9,398 nucleotides of DNA from Deltaproteobacteria bacterium (lineage in GTDB: Bacteria > Desulfobacterota > Desulfobacteria > Desulfobacterales > JAUVKB01). The notes under the pieces were generated by a model, which saw nothing but the letters and a program-made list of their open reading frames with translations, was not told the origin of the DNA and did not search any database. This document shows positions 1 to 6,979 of this stretch, in pieces. Each line of letters begins with the position of its first letter. Within the stretch, counting starts at the first letter, position 1. Position numbers and translations under genes: made by a program. The stretch lies in NCBI GenBank assembly GCA_030596405.1, contig JAUVKB010000078.1:1-9398 (forward strand). The letters run 5' to 3'.

Positions 1-834
1 TATATGGCAGTCAAAGCCGCAAGAATGGTTCTTGAACAAAAAAATATTTCTGCAGATGAACTTGACTTAATAATCATGGCCACGGCAACGCCTGATTCGA
101 TGGTCCCATGCAGCGCTGCATTGGTTCAAAAGGAGCTTAAGGCATCAAAATGCTGGGGGTTTGATATAAATGCCGCATGTTCCGGATTTATATTCGCATT
201 AGCCACCGGTTCTCAATTTGTTGAAACAGGAAAACATAAAAAAGTTTTGGTTATCGGCACAGATAAAATGAGTTCAATTATTGATCCCGAAGACCGCAAC
301 ACCCGTATTATATTTGGTGACGCTGCAGGGGCCGTGTTGTTGGAGCCGTCGGAAGAGGATGATTACGGGGTAAATGATTTTATTAATCATATTGATGGGG
401 CAGGCGGCAAGTATTTATATGTAACCGCTGGGGGCAGCGTGTTGCCCCCTTCGCATGAAACCGTTGACAAAAGGATGCACTATGTCAAACAGGATGGCAG
501 GGCTGTGTTTAAAAATGCTGTAATAGGCATGTATGACGTTTCAGCAAAAGTTTTGCAAAGAAACGGTCTTACAGCTAAAGACGTAAAGCTTTTTATCCCC
601 CACCTGGCTAATATAAGGATAATCAATTCCGTAGCGGAAAAGATGGGACTGAATCAGGATCAGGTTGTTATCAACATAGAAAAATACGGAAACACCACTG
701 CCGCGACCATACCTCTTGCCATGTCTGAAGCCTACCGGGAAAAAAGGATGAGCAAAGGCGACTGGATTCTTCTTGCATCATTCGGCGCAGGTTTTACATG
801 GGGAAGTATACTGCTGAAATGGGCCATCGACTGA
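1..834 (+). CDS. fabH: 3-oxoacyl-ACP synthase III (KAS III), 5' partial
   Basis: This enzyme condenses acetyl-CoA (or another short acyl-CoA) with malonyl-ACP to start fatty acid synthesis in the cytoplasm. All three catalytic residues of KAS III can be seen. Counting from the Met codon at position 4, they are Cys59 in NAACSGF, His200 in PHLAN and Asn230 in KYGNTTAA. The glycine-rich C-terminal stretch GAGFTWGSILL is also typical. The family is about 320-330 residues long and 276 are present. The Met at position 4 aligns with roughly residue 54 of E. coli FabH, and the codon before it (Tyr) is in frame, so this Met is internal and the true start lies off the window. The usual HQAN motif reads HLAN here; the His is kept. 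Weak AT-rich sequence follows the stop, with no clear terminator. A KAS III paralogue of another pathway cannot be excluded because the upstream context is missing. Confidence 0.93.
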   Translation, partial: YMAVKAARMVLEQKNISADELDLIIMATATPDSMVPCSAALVQKELKASKCWGFDINAACSGFIFALATGSQFVETGKHKKVLVIGTDKMSSIIDPEDRNTRIIFGDAAGAVLLEPSEEDDYGVNDFINHIDGAGGKYLYVTAGGSVLPPSHETVDKRMHYVKQDGRAVFKNAVIGMYDVSAKVLQRNGLTAKDVKLFIPHLANIRIINSVAEKMGLNQDQVVINIEKYGNTTAATIPLAMSEAYREKRMSKGDWILLASFGAGFTWGSILLKWAID

Positions 835-927
835 ATTTGTTCGATTAAGCAAATGCCACCTTGTTGCACCACTTCTCATGCAGCTTAACATAAGGGTGGG
901 ACAAACTGAATTTTTGAGAAATAAAAA

Positions 928-1004
<77 letters not shown>

Positions 1005-1059
1005 ATAAAAAAACCCTTGCAAAAACATTTGATCTGCAAAAGCCGTTAATAATAAAAAA

Positions 1060-1136
1060 TGGGGTGAGTGAAGGGACTTGAACCCTCGGCCACCTGGGCC
1101 ACAACCAGGTGCTCTACCGACTGAGCTACACCCACC
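1060..1136 (-). tRNA. tRNA-His (anticodon GTG)
   Basis: Read on the minus strand this is a complete cloverleaf. The acceptor stem is GTGGGTG/CACTCAC (1129-1135 with 1064-1070), including one G-U pair, and CCA is encoded at 1060-1062. The anticodon loop TTGTGGC contains GTG, within a perfect CCTGG/CCAGG stem. The identity mark of bacterial tRNA-His is visible: an extra G at position -1 (base 1136) faces C73 (base 1063). It is the first gene of a two-tRNA unit with tRNA-Arg(TCG). Confidence 0.96.
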
Positions 1137-1151
1137 ATAAAGATTAGATTT

Positions 1152-1180
1152 TTTCTATCAGATTACCCAATTCATTTCAA
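1152..1180 (-). promoter_or_regulatory. candidate sigma70-type promoter for the tRNA-His/tRNA-Arg unit
   Basis: On the minus strand TTGAAA (1175-1180) and TAGAAA (1152-1157, 4 of 6 to TATAAT) are separated by 17 bp. They end about 15 nt before the mature 5' end of tRNA-His. A perfect TATAAT also exists further upstream on the same strand (1203-1208) but has no good -35 partner. The call is from consensus matching only. Confidence 0.35.
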
Positions 1181-1262
1181 GTTATTTTATCCTGGCTCTG
1201 CAATTATAGACAGAAAAGGTTTGCCCGGCTGCAAACACCAAGGCACATATAAATATAAATCC

Positions 1263-1290
1263 TTGACAATCATACTTATGCTTGTGTAAT
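1263..1290 (+). promoter_or_regulatory. sigma70-type promoter upstream of the mltD-like gene
   Basis: A perfect -35 TTGACA (1263-1268) is followed after 16 bp by TGTAAT (1285-1290, 5 of 6 to TATAAT). Transcription would begin near 1297, leaving a leader of about 125 nt before the ATG at 1423. It is divergent from the tRNA pair and is the best promoter match in the window. Confidence 0.6.
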
Positions 1291-1386
1291 CGAACTGTTA
1301 TTGTGTAAAAGAGCAAAATTTGATTTGCCCTTGTAACAGGCTCAGGTTTAATGGCATACAAATTTCAAGACTAATTTCAGGTTTTG

Positions 1387-1403
1387 GCAGGGCACGTCCC
1401 TGC
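1387..1403 (+). other. small hairpin in the mltD leader
   Basis: The inverted repeat GCAGGG (1387-1392) and CCCTGC (1398-1403) encloses a 5-nt loop CACGT. It lies 19 nt upstream of the ATG and just before the ribosome binding site. No U-tract follows, so it is not an intrinsic terminator. It might affect translation or RNA stability, or be a degraded dispersed repeat. Confidence 0.4.
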
Positions 1404-1413
1404 AACAAAAAAC

Positions 1414-1417
1414 AGGA
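1414..1417 (+). promoter_or_regulatory. Shine-Dalgarno that decides the mltD start
   Basis: AGGA is followed by five T residues and then the ATG at 1423. No comparable site precedes the in-frame TTG at 1384, and that upstream start would put 13 extra residues ahead of the signal peptide. The ATG is therefore preferred. Confidence 0.6.
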
Positions 1418-1422
1418 TTTTT

Positions 1423-3336
1423 ATGAATTCTTCAATATTATTTAATAAAAAACCGGATTGTATAAATATCAGGATTGTATTGATGCTGATTTTACTCTTG
1501 TCTGCATTGTTTGGATGCGCTCAAAACTTGAACAGATCATCAGTTTCAAAGGGGCAGGATTGTTTGTCGCCGCAAAAAACCAATGCCGCCGGTTATAAAG
1601 CAGCCTCAAAAGAGAATGATAATGCCAAACACACAAAATTTGACTATTCAACGCCTGAAGCTTTTAAAGAAAATAAAATTGAATCTCCGACAACAAAATC
1701 GACAACAACAGGCGCTGCGAAAAAGGCTGGAACTGATTTAGGCGAAAATTCTACAGCCGTTAATAAGGTTCAGACCGTTTTGGATGAATCGCTCGGTTTC
1801 TGTCAGGCATCACAATATCTATGGCAAAAAGGAGAACTTGAAAATGCCTTTGATGCCCTGGATCAGGCTTATTCTTTAATCTTGAATGTCGATACGTATG
1901 ATATCCCCAAGCTTATACAGCAAAAGGACGACCTGCGTTTCATGATTTCAAAGCGTATACTTGAGATTTACGCTTCACGCAATATCGTTGTCAATGGAGA
2001 TCATAACGCTATTCCACTTGTTATAAACAAACATATACAGAAAGAAATCGACCGTTTTACAGTGGGCGGGGAAAAAAAATTTTTCATAGCATCGTATAAA
2101 CGTTCAGGCATGTATCGTCGATATATCGTGGAAAGGCTCAAAAAAGCGGGACTCCCCGAGGAGTTATCCTGGCTCCCGCTTATCGAGAGCGGATTCAAAA
2201 CAAAGGCCCTTTCAAAGGCACGGGCGCTTGGACTCTGGCAGTTTATACCGTCAACGGGTTACAAATTTGGCCTTAATCGTGATACATACATTGATGAAAG
2301 GCTCGATCCTTTTAAAGCAACAAACGCGGCAATTGCTTATATGAAGGAGCTACACCAAATTTTTGGTGACTGGACAACGGTTCTGGCCGCTTATAATTGC
2401 GGCGAAGGAAGGGTTTTGCGCATCATAAGAACTCAAAACGTCAACTACCTTGACAATTTTTGGGATCTTTACGAACGGCTCCCTTTGGAAACTTCGAGAT
2501 ATGTCCCAAGATTTCTGGCCACACTTCACATTCTTTCTGATCTCAAAAAATACGGACTTGATTCAATACAAACCGACCCGCCCTTGGAATATGAGACGGT
2601 AACAGTATCAAGGCATGTCCATCTCAAGGACATAGGTAAAAATATTGGGGCACCGGAAAAGAAATTAGTAAAACTAAACCCGGAGCTTCGTTACAAAATA
2701 TTGCCCGATTACAGTTATTTGCTCAGGATTCCCTTGGAAAAAAGTAAGATATTGCTTTCAAAACTGGACAAAATACCACTCTCGTATCCACCCAGACGGT
2801 CATTTGTATATCATAAGGTAAAGCGTGGGGAAAGCCTCTCGGTAATAGCAAAGCGATATCGTACTAGTATAAAAAGAATTGCTCTTGCAAACAACATAAA
2901 TAAACGCAATTGCATCGTCGCGGGGAAAATCCTTAAAATACCTCGCAGAGGAACAGTAGTATATGGATCCAGATCTAAAGGATACAAAAAAACAGGACGC
3001 GCTCTACCTTCTATGCATGCCGTCAAAAAAGGGGATTCACTTTGGATTATTGCCAGGCGTTATGGAACAACAACAAAAAAGTTGCAGAAGTTAAACAAAT
3101 TATCTAAAACGAATCTCCATATAGGCCAGGTTTTAAAAATTCCCGGGTACAAAAATAACAGGTACAAAAATAAAAAGCCGGGAAGTAACGGTTTAATGAC
3201 ATATCAGGTAAAATCCGGGGATAGTCCTTTTACAATTGCAAAACAATACAACATGGCTCTTGATAGCTTTTTGCGCAAAAACTGCCTGACACCCAGGAGT
3301 ACAATATATCCGGGGCAAAAACTTTATGTAGAATAA
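1423..3336 (+). CDS. mltD: MltD-type membrane-bound lytic murein transglycosylase with three LysM repeats (lipoprotein)
   Basis: The enzyme cleaves the MurNAc-GlcNAc bond of peptidoglycan to form 1,6-anhydro ends, acting from the periplasmic face of the envelope. Numbering from the ATG at 1423 gives 637 residues. Residues 1-32 are a hydrophobic signal ending in LFGC, a slightly unusual lipobox with Cys32 as the probable lipidation site. Residues ~35-120 are a low-complexity Lys/Thr/Ser linker. A helical region follows at ~125-190, then the SLT domain at ~240-350, with catalytic Glu255 in LIESGF and the family motifs ALGLWQFIP and AAYNCGEGR. Three LysM repeats close the protein, at ~463-507, 531-574 and 593-637, each beginning V-K-x-G-(D/E)-S and ending in a GQ/GK-x-L motif. 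LysM modules hold the enzyme on the glycan strands. The length and domain order are normal for MltD. A tRNA gene starts 3 nt after the stop. Confidence 0.93.
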   Translation: MNSSILFNKKPDCINIRIVLMLILLLSALFGCAQNLNRSSVSKGQDCLSPQKTNAAGYKAASKENDNAKHTKFDYSTPEAFKENKIESPTTKSTTTGAAKKAGTDLGENSTAVNKVQTVLDESLGFCQASQYLWQKGELENAFDALDQAYSLILNVDTYDIPKLIQQKDDLRFMISKRILEIYASRNIVVNGDHNAIPLVINKHIQKEIDRFTVGGEKKFFIASYKRSGMYRRYIVERLKKAGLPEELSWLPLIESGFKTKALSKARALGLWQFIPSTGYKFGLNRDTYIDERLDPFKATNAAIAYMKELHQIFGDWTTVLAAYNCGEGRVLRIIRTQNVNYLDNFWDLYERLPLETSRYVPRFLATLHILSDLKKYGLDSIQTDPPLEYETVTVSRHVHLKDIGKNIGAPEKKLVKLNPELRYKILPDYSYLLRIPLEKSKILLSKLDKIPLSYPPRRSFVYHKVKRGESLSVIAKRYRTSIKRIALANNINKRNCIVAGKILKIPRRGTVVYGSRSKGYKKTGRALPSMHAVKKGDSLWIIARRYGTTTKKLQKLNKLSKTNLHIGQVLKIPGYKNNRYKNKKPGSNGLMTYQVKSGDSPFTIAKQYNMALDSFLRKNCLTPRSTIYPGQKLYVE

Positions 3337-3339
3337 TAT

Positions 3340-3415
3340 GCCCCCGTAGCTCAGTGGATAGAGCATTGGATTCCTAATCCATGTGCCGCAGGTCCGATTC
3401 CTGCCGGGGGCACCA
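3340..3415 (+). tRNA. tRNA-Arg (anticodon CCT)
   Basis: This is a 76-nt cloverleaf with acceptor stem GCCCCCG/CGGGGGC, discriminator A and encoded CCA (3413-3415). The D-stem is GCTC/GAGC and the T-stem is GCAGG/CCTGC. The anticodon loop TTCCTAA gives CCU, which reads AGG. Two oddities are visible. The T-loop is TCCGATT, so position 55 is C instead of the nearly invariant U that becomes pseudouridine. The top of the anticodon stem (27-43) is a U-U mismatch. It begins 3 nt after the mltD stop and ends 21 nt before a receiver gene on the same strand. No promoter or terminator is visible between them, so it is probably cut out of an mRNA. Confidence 0.95.
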
Positions 3416-3436
3416 GTAATTTACTGAGATAAAATT

Positions 3437-3805
3437 ATGACACGAATTCTTGTAATTGACGATGACGCTCAAATACGATCTATACTAAAAGAGATGCTTG
3501 AAGGTGCAGGATACGATGTAATAGAGGCGCCTGATGGGGAAATAGGGCTGAAACTCTTCCGTGAAAATCCCTTAGATCTTATCATTATGGATATCGTAAT
3601 GCCAAAAAAGGACGGGATAGACGTTATTGCGGAATTACAGCATGATTTCCCCGACGTAAAAATCATTGCTATCTCAGGAGGCGGCTTTTTAAAAAAAGAA
3701 GATTATCTCCAAAAAGCGGATGAATTAGGCGCTGTCCGTTCATTGAGCAAGCCTTTTAATATAAAAAAATTATTAAAGACTGTAAAAGAACTCCTGCTGA
3801 AGTAA
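3437..3805 (+). CDS. stand-alone response regulator receiver (CheY-like)
   Basis: The 122-residue protein is a single receiver domain with no output domain. It should be phosphorylated by a histidine kinase and act by protein-protein contact. Visible motifs are the acidic cluster Asp8-Asp9-Asp10 for Mg2+, phospho-acceptor Asp52 in LIIMDIVMP, the switch Ser80 in AISGGG and the conserved Lys105-Pro106. The position equivalent to CheY Tyr106 is Ser102, so the usual aromatic switch residue is absent. The start has only a weak GAGAT upstream. The gene follows tRNA-Arg(CCT) by 21 nt and converges with porB, 34 bp away. No kinase is nearby, so the partner is unknown. It could belong to a phosphorelay, chemotaxis-like control or another signalling path. 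Confidence 0.9.
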   Translation: MTRILVIDDDAQIRSILKEMLEGAGYDVIEAPDGEIGLKLFRENPLDLIIMDIVMPKKDGIDVIAELQHDFPDVKIIAISGGGFLKKEDYLQKADELGAVRSLSKPFNIKKLLKTVKELLLK

Positions 3806-3839
3806 GCCAAAGAACAAAAATACAATAAAAACTTCAAAT

Positions 3840-4730
3840 TCAAGACGCAAAACCAGCCCACTTCTCATCCACCTGCTTTTGCACCTGTGATATCAGAGAG
3901 CTTGTTATCGATTTAAAGCGGGTCTGTGCTTCAAAGTAGTCTCTTACCGGGCGTAATTTTTTATTGAGTAGTTTTTCCGACGGGCCGGTAAGCCGCCATT
4001 TGGAATATTCTATTTCATAAAGCACATAAAGTCCGGTCTCTATGGCAAGTCTGCCGATTTTGACCGTATATTTCGGATCAAAACCCCACCCCGATGGACA
4101 TGGAGTATGTGCGTGAATATATTTAGTCGCCGGGATCGTCGTTGCCTTTTTTATTTTATCATAGAGATCAAGAGGGTATGCGGCAGAACATGTGGCCACA
4201 TAGTTTATGCCATGGCCGGCTATAATTGCCGGGACGTCCTTTTTTTGCTGGAGTTTACCTTTTATGGGAGTAGTTGTAGTTACAGCGCCTTGCGGGGTGG
4301 TGCCTGAACGCTGTACGCCTGTATTCATGTATGCTTCATTGTCGTAACAAATATAAATGAACTCTTCTCCCCTTTCACATGCGCCGGACAGAGACTGAAG
4401 CCCTATGTCACTTGTTCCACCGTCTCCGGCCCATCCTGCTACAGTGATACCTTTCTTGTTTAAAGCATTAAGCGCTGCTTTTACTCCTGTTGCAGCAGCG
4501 CCTGTTGATGCAAAGGTTACGTTTAAGCACGGCAATTTAGTGGATGCAATCGGATAAAGTCCCTGCAATACTGTAAGACAACTCGGAGGTACGACCAGGA
4601 TAGTATTTTTACCAAGAGCTTTTAATCCAATACGGTAAATAATGCCCAATCCGCATCCGGAGCATGCTCTGCTTCCAGAGTGAACCAATTCTTCTTCAGG
4701 CAGATTAAGTATGCTTGTTTTTTCACTCAT
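3840..4730 (-). CDS. porB: pyruvate:ferredoxin oxidoreductase, beta subunit (TPP-binding)
   Basis: This subunit binds thiamine diphosphate and the proximal [4Fe-4S] cluster in the enzyme that converts pyruvate, CoA and oxidised ferredoxin to acetyl-CoA, CO2 and reduced ferredoxin, or runs the reverse. In its 296 residues the four cluster cysteines are probably Cys23 and Cys26 (CSGCG), Cys51 (PPSCL) and Cys211 (HTPCPSGW). The TPP/Mg motif is GDGGTSD at 102-108 with YDNEAYMNTG at 129-138. The run QRSGTTPQGAVTTTTP is characteristic of PorB rather than of 2-oxoglutarate or indolepyruvate enzymes. It is the last gene of the por operon. An AGGA overlaps the porA TAG stop and lies 8 nt before the ATG, so the two are probably translationally coupled. 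A T-rich tract but no clear hairpin follows the stop. Confidence 0.92.
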   Translation of the reverse strand: MSEKTSILNLPEEELVHSGSRACSGCGLGIIYRIGLKALGKNTILVVPPSCLTVLQGLYPIASTKLPCLNVTFASTGAAATGVKAALNALNKKGITVAGWAGDGGTSDIGLQSLSGACERGEEFIYICYDNEAYMNTGVQRSGTTPQGAVTTTTPIKGKLQQKKDVPAIIAGHGINYVATCSAAYPLDLYDKIKKATTIPATKYIHAHTPCPSGWGFDPKYTVKIGRLAIETGLYVLYEIEYSKWRLTGPSEKLLNKKLRPVRDYFEAQTRFKSITSSLISQVQKQVDEKWAGFAS

Positions 4731-4741
4731 AATATTATTTC

Positions 4742-5935
4742 CTATAATTTAAGACCGATCCATCTTGGTGTGTCAACCTTTGCTTCAGAGGCAGTGCATG
4801 AATCTTTTAAGGCATTGTACAGATCGATAGTCTTTATCTCTCTTCCCCCAAGTCCAAGAATATAATTATGTACAAAAGGCCTCTCTTTTACAGGATAAAG
4901 AGCCGCTTTGACATCTGCGAACAACGCTCCCTGATTGCCGTAACTGATGGCCTTTTCCAATACTATAACTCCTTTAGCGCTTTTAAGCACATCAACAAGC
5001 GCCTGATCCGGAAACGGCCGGTATATCTGGATTCCCGAAACTCCCATCTTTATACCTTCTACGCGCAGGGCATCAACAACATCTCTTAAGTGATAGGAAA
5101 GTGAACCGAGACACACGGCAATAAATGACGCATCATCACACTTATAAGCTTCTACATATGGGCTGCCGCCACGGCCAAAGATCTCATAATACTTTTTATC
5201 TATTTCTCCCAGTTCAACAATAGCACATCTCATGTCTTCATGAAGCGAACGGCGTATTTCCATATAACCCGGAGCTAAATCACCGTGAATGTTCTCTCTT
5301 ACGTCGGGAAGAGTCACTGTGTTTAAGTTTTGCGGATCGCCCGGATCGAGTGCATAGTCCGGAGAAAATGGCGGAAGAAATGAGTCTACCATGGCTTCAT
5401 CCGGTATTTCAAACGGCATATAGGTATGCGACAAAAGATAACCATCATAACATACCATAACCGGGATTTTCATTTTCTCGGCCAGATAAAAAGCCTGAAT
5501 CACCTTGTCAATAATATGCTGATGATCACTCGCGTACATCTGTATCCACCCGGCATCCCTTTGGGATATAGAGTCCTGTTGATCATTCCATATGTTCCAT
5601 GGCGCTCCAACGGCCCTGTTGGCCACGCACATTACAATCGGGAGCCTTGCGCCCGCAGCCCAGTGAACCTGCTCACTCATATATAAAAGACCGTTGGAAC
5701 TGGTAGCGGTAAATGCACGGGCGCCGGTGCTTGCCGCAGCTATACAGACAGATAAAGCGCTATGCTCACTTTCTACAGGAATATATTGAGCTTCCATTTT
5801 GCCCGACTCCACAAACTCCGACAGTTTTTCCGTAAGGGGAGTCTGGGGAGTTATAGGGTATGCGGCAACTACCTGGGCTCGCGCCAATTTTACTCCTGTA
5901 GCTGCCGCCACATTGCCTGTTTCAATGATATGCAT
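4742..5935 (-). CDS. porA: pyruvate:ferredoxin oxidoreductase, alpha subunit
   Basis: The alpha subunit carries the pyrimidine-binding domain for TPP and the transketolase C-terminal-like domain. Its 397 residues match the usual PorA length. The signature YPITPQTP is at 26-33, and it places a Thr near the pyruvate carboxylate. Glu55 in the VESEHSA motif is the likely cofactor-activating glutamate. The segments TSSNGLLYMSE and ANRAVGAPWNIWNDQQD are also typical of PorA. Domain I covers ~1-235. The later domain (~265-370) contains GSLSYHLRDVVDALR and IQIYRPFP. The gene begins 4 nt after the porD stop, and its GGGGAGT ribosome binding site lies inside the end of porD. The substrate is inferred to be pyruvate from motif resemblance; a related 2-oxoacid is possible. 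Confidence 0.92.
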   Translation of the reverse strand: MHIIETGNVAAATGVKLARAQVVAAYPITPQTPLTEKLSEFVESGKMEAQYIPVESEHSALSVCIAAASTGARAFTATSSNGLLYMSEQVHWAAGARLPIVMCVANRAVGAPWNIWNDQQDSISQRDAGWIQMYASDHQHIIDKVIQAFYLAEKMKIPVMVCYDGYLLSHTYMPFEIPDEAMVDSFLPPFSPDYALDPGDPQNLNTVTLPDVRENIHGDLAPGYMEIRRSLHEDMRCAIVELGEIDKKYYEIFGRGGSPYVEAYKCDDASFIAVCLGSLSYHLRDVVDALRVEGIKMGVSGIQIYRPFPDQALVDVLKSAKGVIVLEKAISYGNQGALFADVKAALYPVKERPFVHNYILGLGGREIKTIDLYNALKDSCTASEAKVDTPRWIGLKL

Positions 5936-5939
5936 ACCC

Positions 5940-6245
5940 TTACTCCCCCTCGTTTTTGAAGTCGGATTCTTCTATCATGGTAATAGCCTTTGCGGGACAT
6001 TCCTCAGCGCAAATTCCACACCCCTTGCAATATTCATAATCGATAACAGGCTGGATGGTCTTAGTTATTACCCCGTCAGGGCAATAAACCCAACAATTAA
6101 AGCAGGCCATTTTATCCGTTTTTGCGGGAATGCATTTTTCCAGATCAATAACAGGTCGCAATACCCTCCACAAACCTGTCTTGCCGCCATCACCCGGACC
6201 CGGATCGCTATGGGATTTAACACTCCCATATTTTCCGTTACCCAT
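5940..6245 (-). CDS. porD: pyruvate:ferredoxin oxidoreductase, delta subunit (2x[4Fe-4S] ferredoxin-like)
   Basis: This 101-residue subunit is the electron wire that carries electrons from the catalytic core to external ferredoxin. The second cluster motif is the textbook CxxCxxCxxxCP (Cys73, 76, 79, 83). The first motif is unusual. Cys38 is followed by nine residues (IPAKTDKMA) before Cys48, and then Cys51 and Cys55-Pro. The common form has only two residues between the first two cysteines, so a short loop seems to be inserted. The ~25 N-terminal residues are Gly/Ser/Pro-rich and precede the usual PVIDLEKC segment. The ATG directly abuts the TAG stop of porC (gap 0). It has a strong GGGAGGT at 6252-6258 inside the end of porC, which fits tight translational coupling. 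Confidence 0.9.
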   Translation of the reverse strand: MGNGKYGSVKSHSDPGPGDGGKTGLWRVLRPVIDLEKCIPAKTDKMACFNCWVYCPDGVITKTIQPVIDYEYCKGCGICAEECPAKAITMIEESDFKNEGE

Positions 6246-6845
6246 CTACATACCTCCCGTCTTTGCTGCCGTTGTTGCTACCATTGTTACTGTCATTGTT
6301 GTTCCGTTGTAAGCAAGTCTGGCAGCTTCAGCATTTTTATCGGGTTTTAAATCTTTAAATTCCTTTCGGATAGCCTCATAAAGCACGTCAATATCCAACA
6401 GCCCGCTTGCCCTGGCAAACGCCCCGATAATTCCTGAATTGACAATTCCTTTTTGCAGTCCCGCTTTATATGATAATGCCGTCACATCCGCTACAGCCAG
6501 TTTCATGCCGCCAAAATGATAATCACCGGCCTGTTTCGGTGTATTCAACACTATTAACCCCCCCGGTTTAAGCCCGACTGTAACTCCGGCTTCTTCAAGA
6601 AGCATATGATCCAGCACCACAACTATATCAGGGCTTACAATGGGAGAAATGTCGTAAATTTTTTCCTTTGAAACTTTAAGGGAAGTAAATATTGGGGCCC
6701 CCCTTCGTTCAGTTCCAAACGTCGGCGCCATTACAACCCCTTTATACCCCGAAACAAAAGCAGAATTTGCAACAATTTTAGCGGCGGTTATTGCCCCCTG
6801 ACCACCCCGACCGTGCCATCTAATCTCGATAATATCTTTTCTCAT
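6246..6845 (-). CDS. porC: pyruvate:ferredoxin oxidoreductase, gamma subunit
   Basis: The gamma subunit forms part of the CoA-binding and structural portion of four-subunit pyruvate synthases. The signature IRWHGRGGQGAITAAK lies at residues 8-23, and APTFGTERRGAP at 40-51 is also conserved. The length of 199 residues is normal. It is the first gene of porCDAB, the gamma-delta-alpha-beta order known for four-subunit enzymes of archaea and anaerobic bacteria. The ribosome binding site is poor: the nearest GG-containing run, AAGGCG, lies about 13 nt upstream of the ATG. A promoter and an operator-like dyad lie just upstream. Confidence 0.92.
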   Translation of the reverse strand: MRKDIIEIRWHGRGGQGAITAAKIVANSAFVSGYKGVVMAPTFGTERRGAPIFTSLKVSKEKIYDISPIVSPDIVVVLDHMLLEEAGVTVGLKPGGLIVLNTPKQAGDYHFGGMKLAVADVTALSYKAGLQKGIVNSGIIGAFARASGLLDIDVLYEAIRKEFKDLKPDKNAEAARLAYNGTTMTVTMVATTAAKTGGM

Positions 6846-6880
6846 ATATTTTTTAAACGCCTTTTAAAAATAATAGTAAC

Positions 6881-6902
6881 TTGCCCTTGATTCAAGAGGC
6901 AA
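6881..6902. promoter_or_regulatory. operator-like dyad upstream of the por operon
   Basis: The left arm TTGCCCTTGA (6881-6890) and the right arm TCAAG-A-GGCAA (6892-6902) match base for base except for one inserted A, around a single central T. On the minus strand, a possible -35 TTGCCT (6897-6902) and -10 TACTAT (4 of 6, 18-bp spacer) would overlap the dyad, 30-60 nt before the porC start. That position suits a repressor or activator site. No U-tract follows on either strand, so a terminator is unlikely. No regulator could be named. Confidence 0.4.
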
Positions 6903-6979
6903 AATAATAGAAATAAAAAAGAACCGAATAAAAATTAATATAAATTTTGCCAACCTAAATTACCATTCATAGGCAATAT

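Noticed and set aside
835..854. ATTTG/CAAAT inverted repeat after fabH as a terminator
   Set aside because: It has only five weak A/T-rich pairs and no U-tract.
1384..1422. Upstream TTG start adding 13 residues to the MltD-like protein
   Set aside because: It has no ribosome binding site, and the ATG at 1423 has AGGA at the right distance and directly begins the signal peptide.
5799..6350. 183-residue open frame on + across porA, porD and porC
   Set aside because: It is antisense to three well-supported genes, shows no domain-like sequence and has Cys/His runs that mirror por codons.
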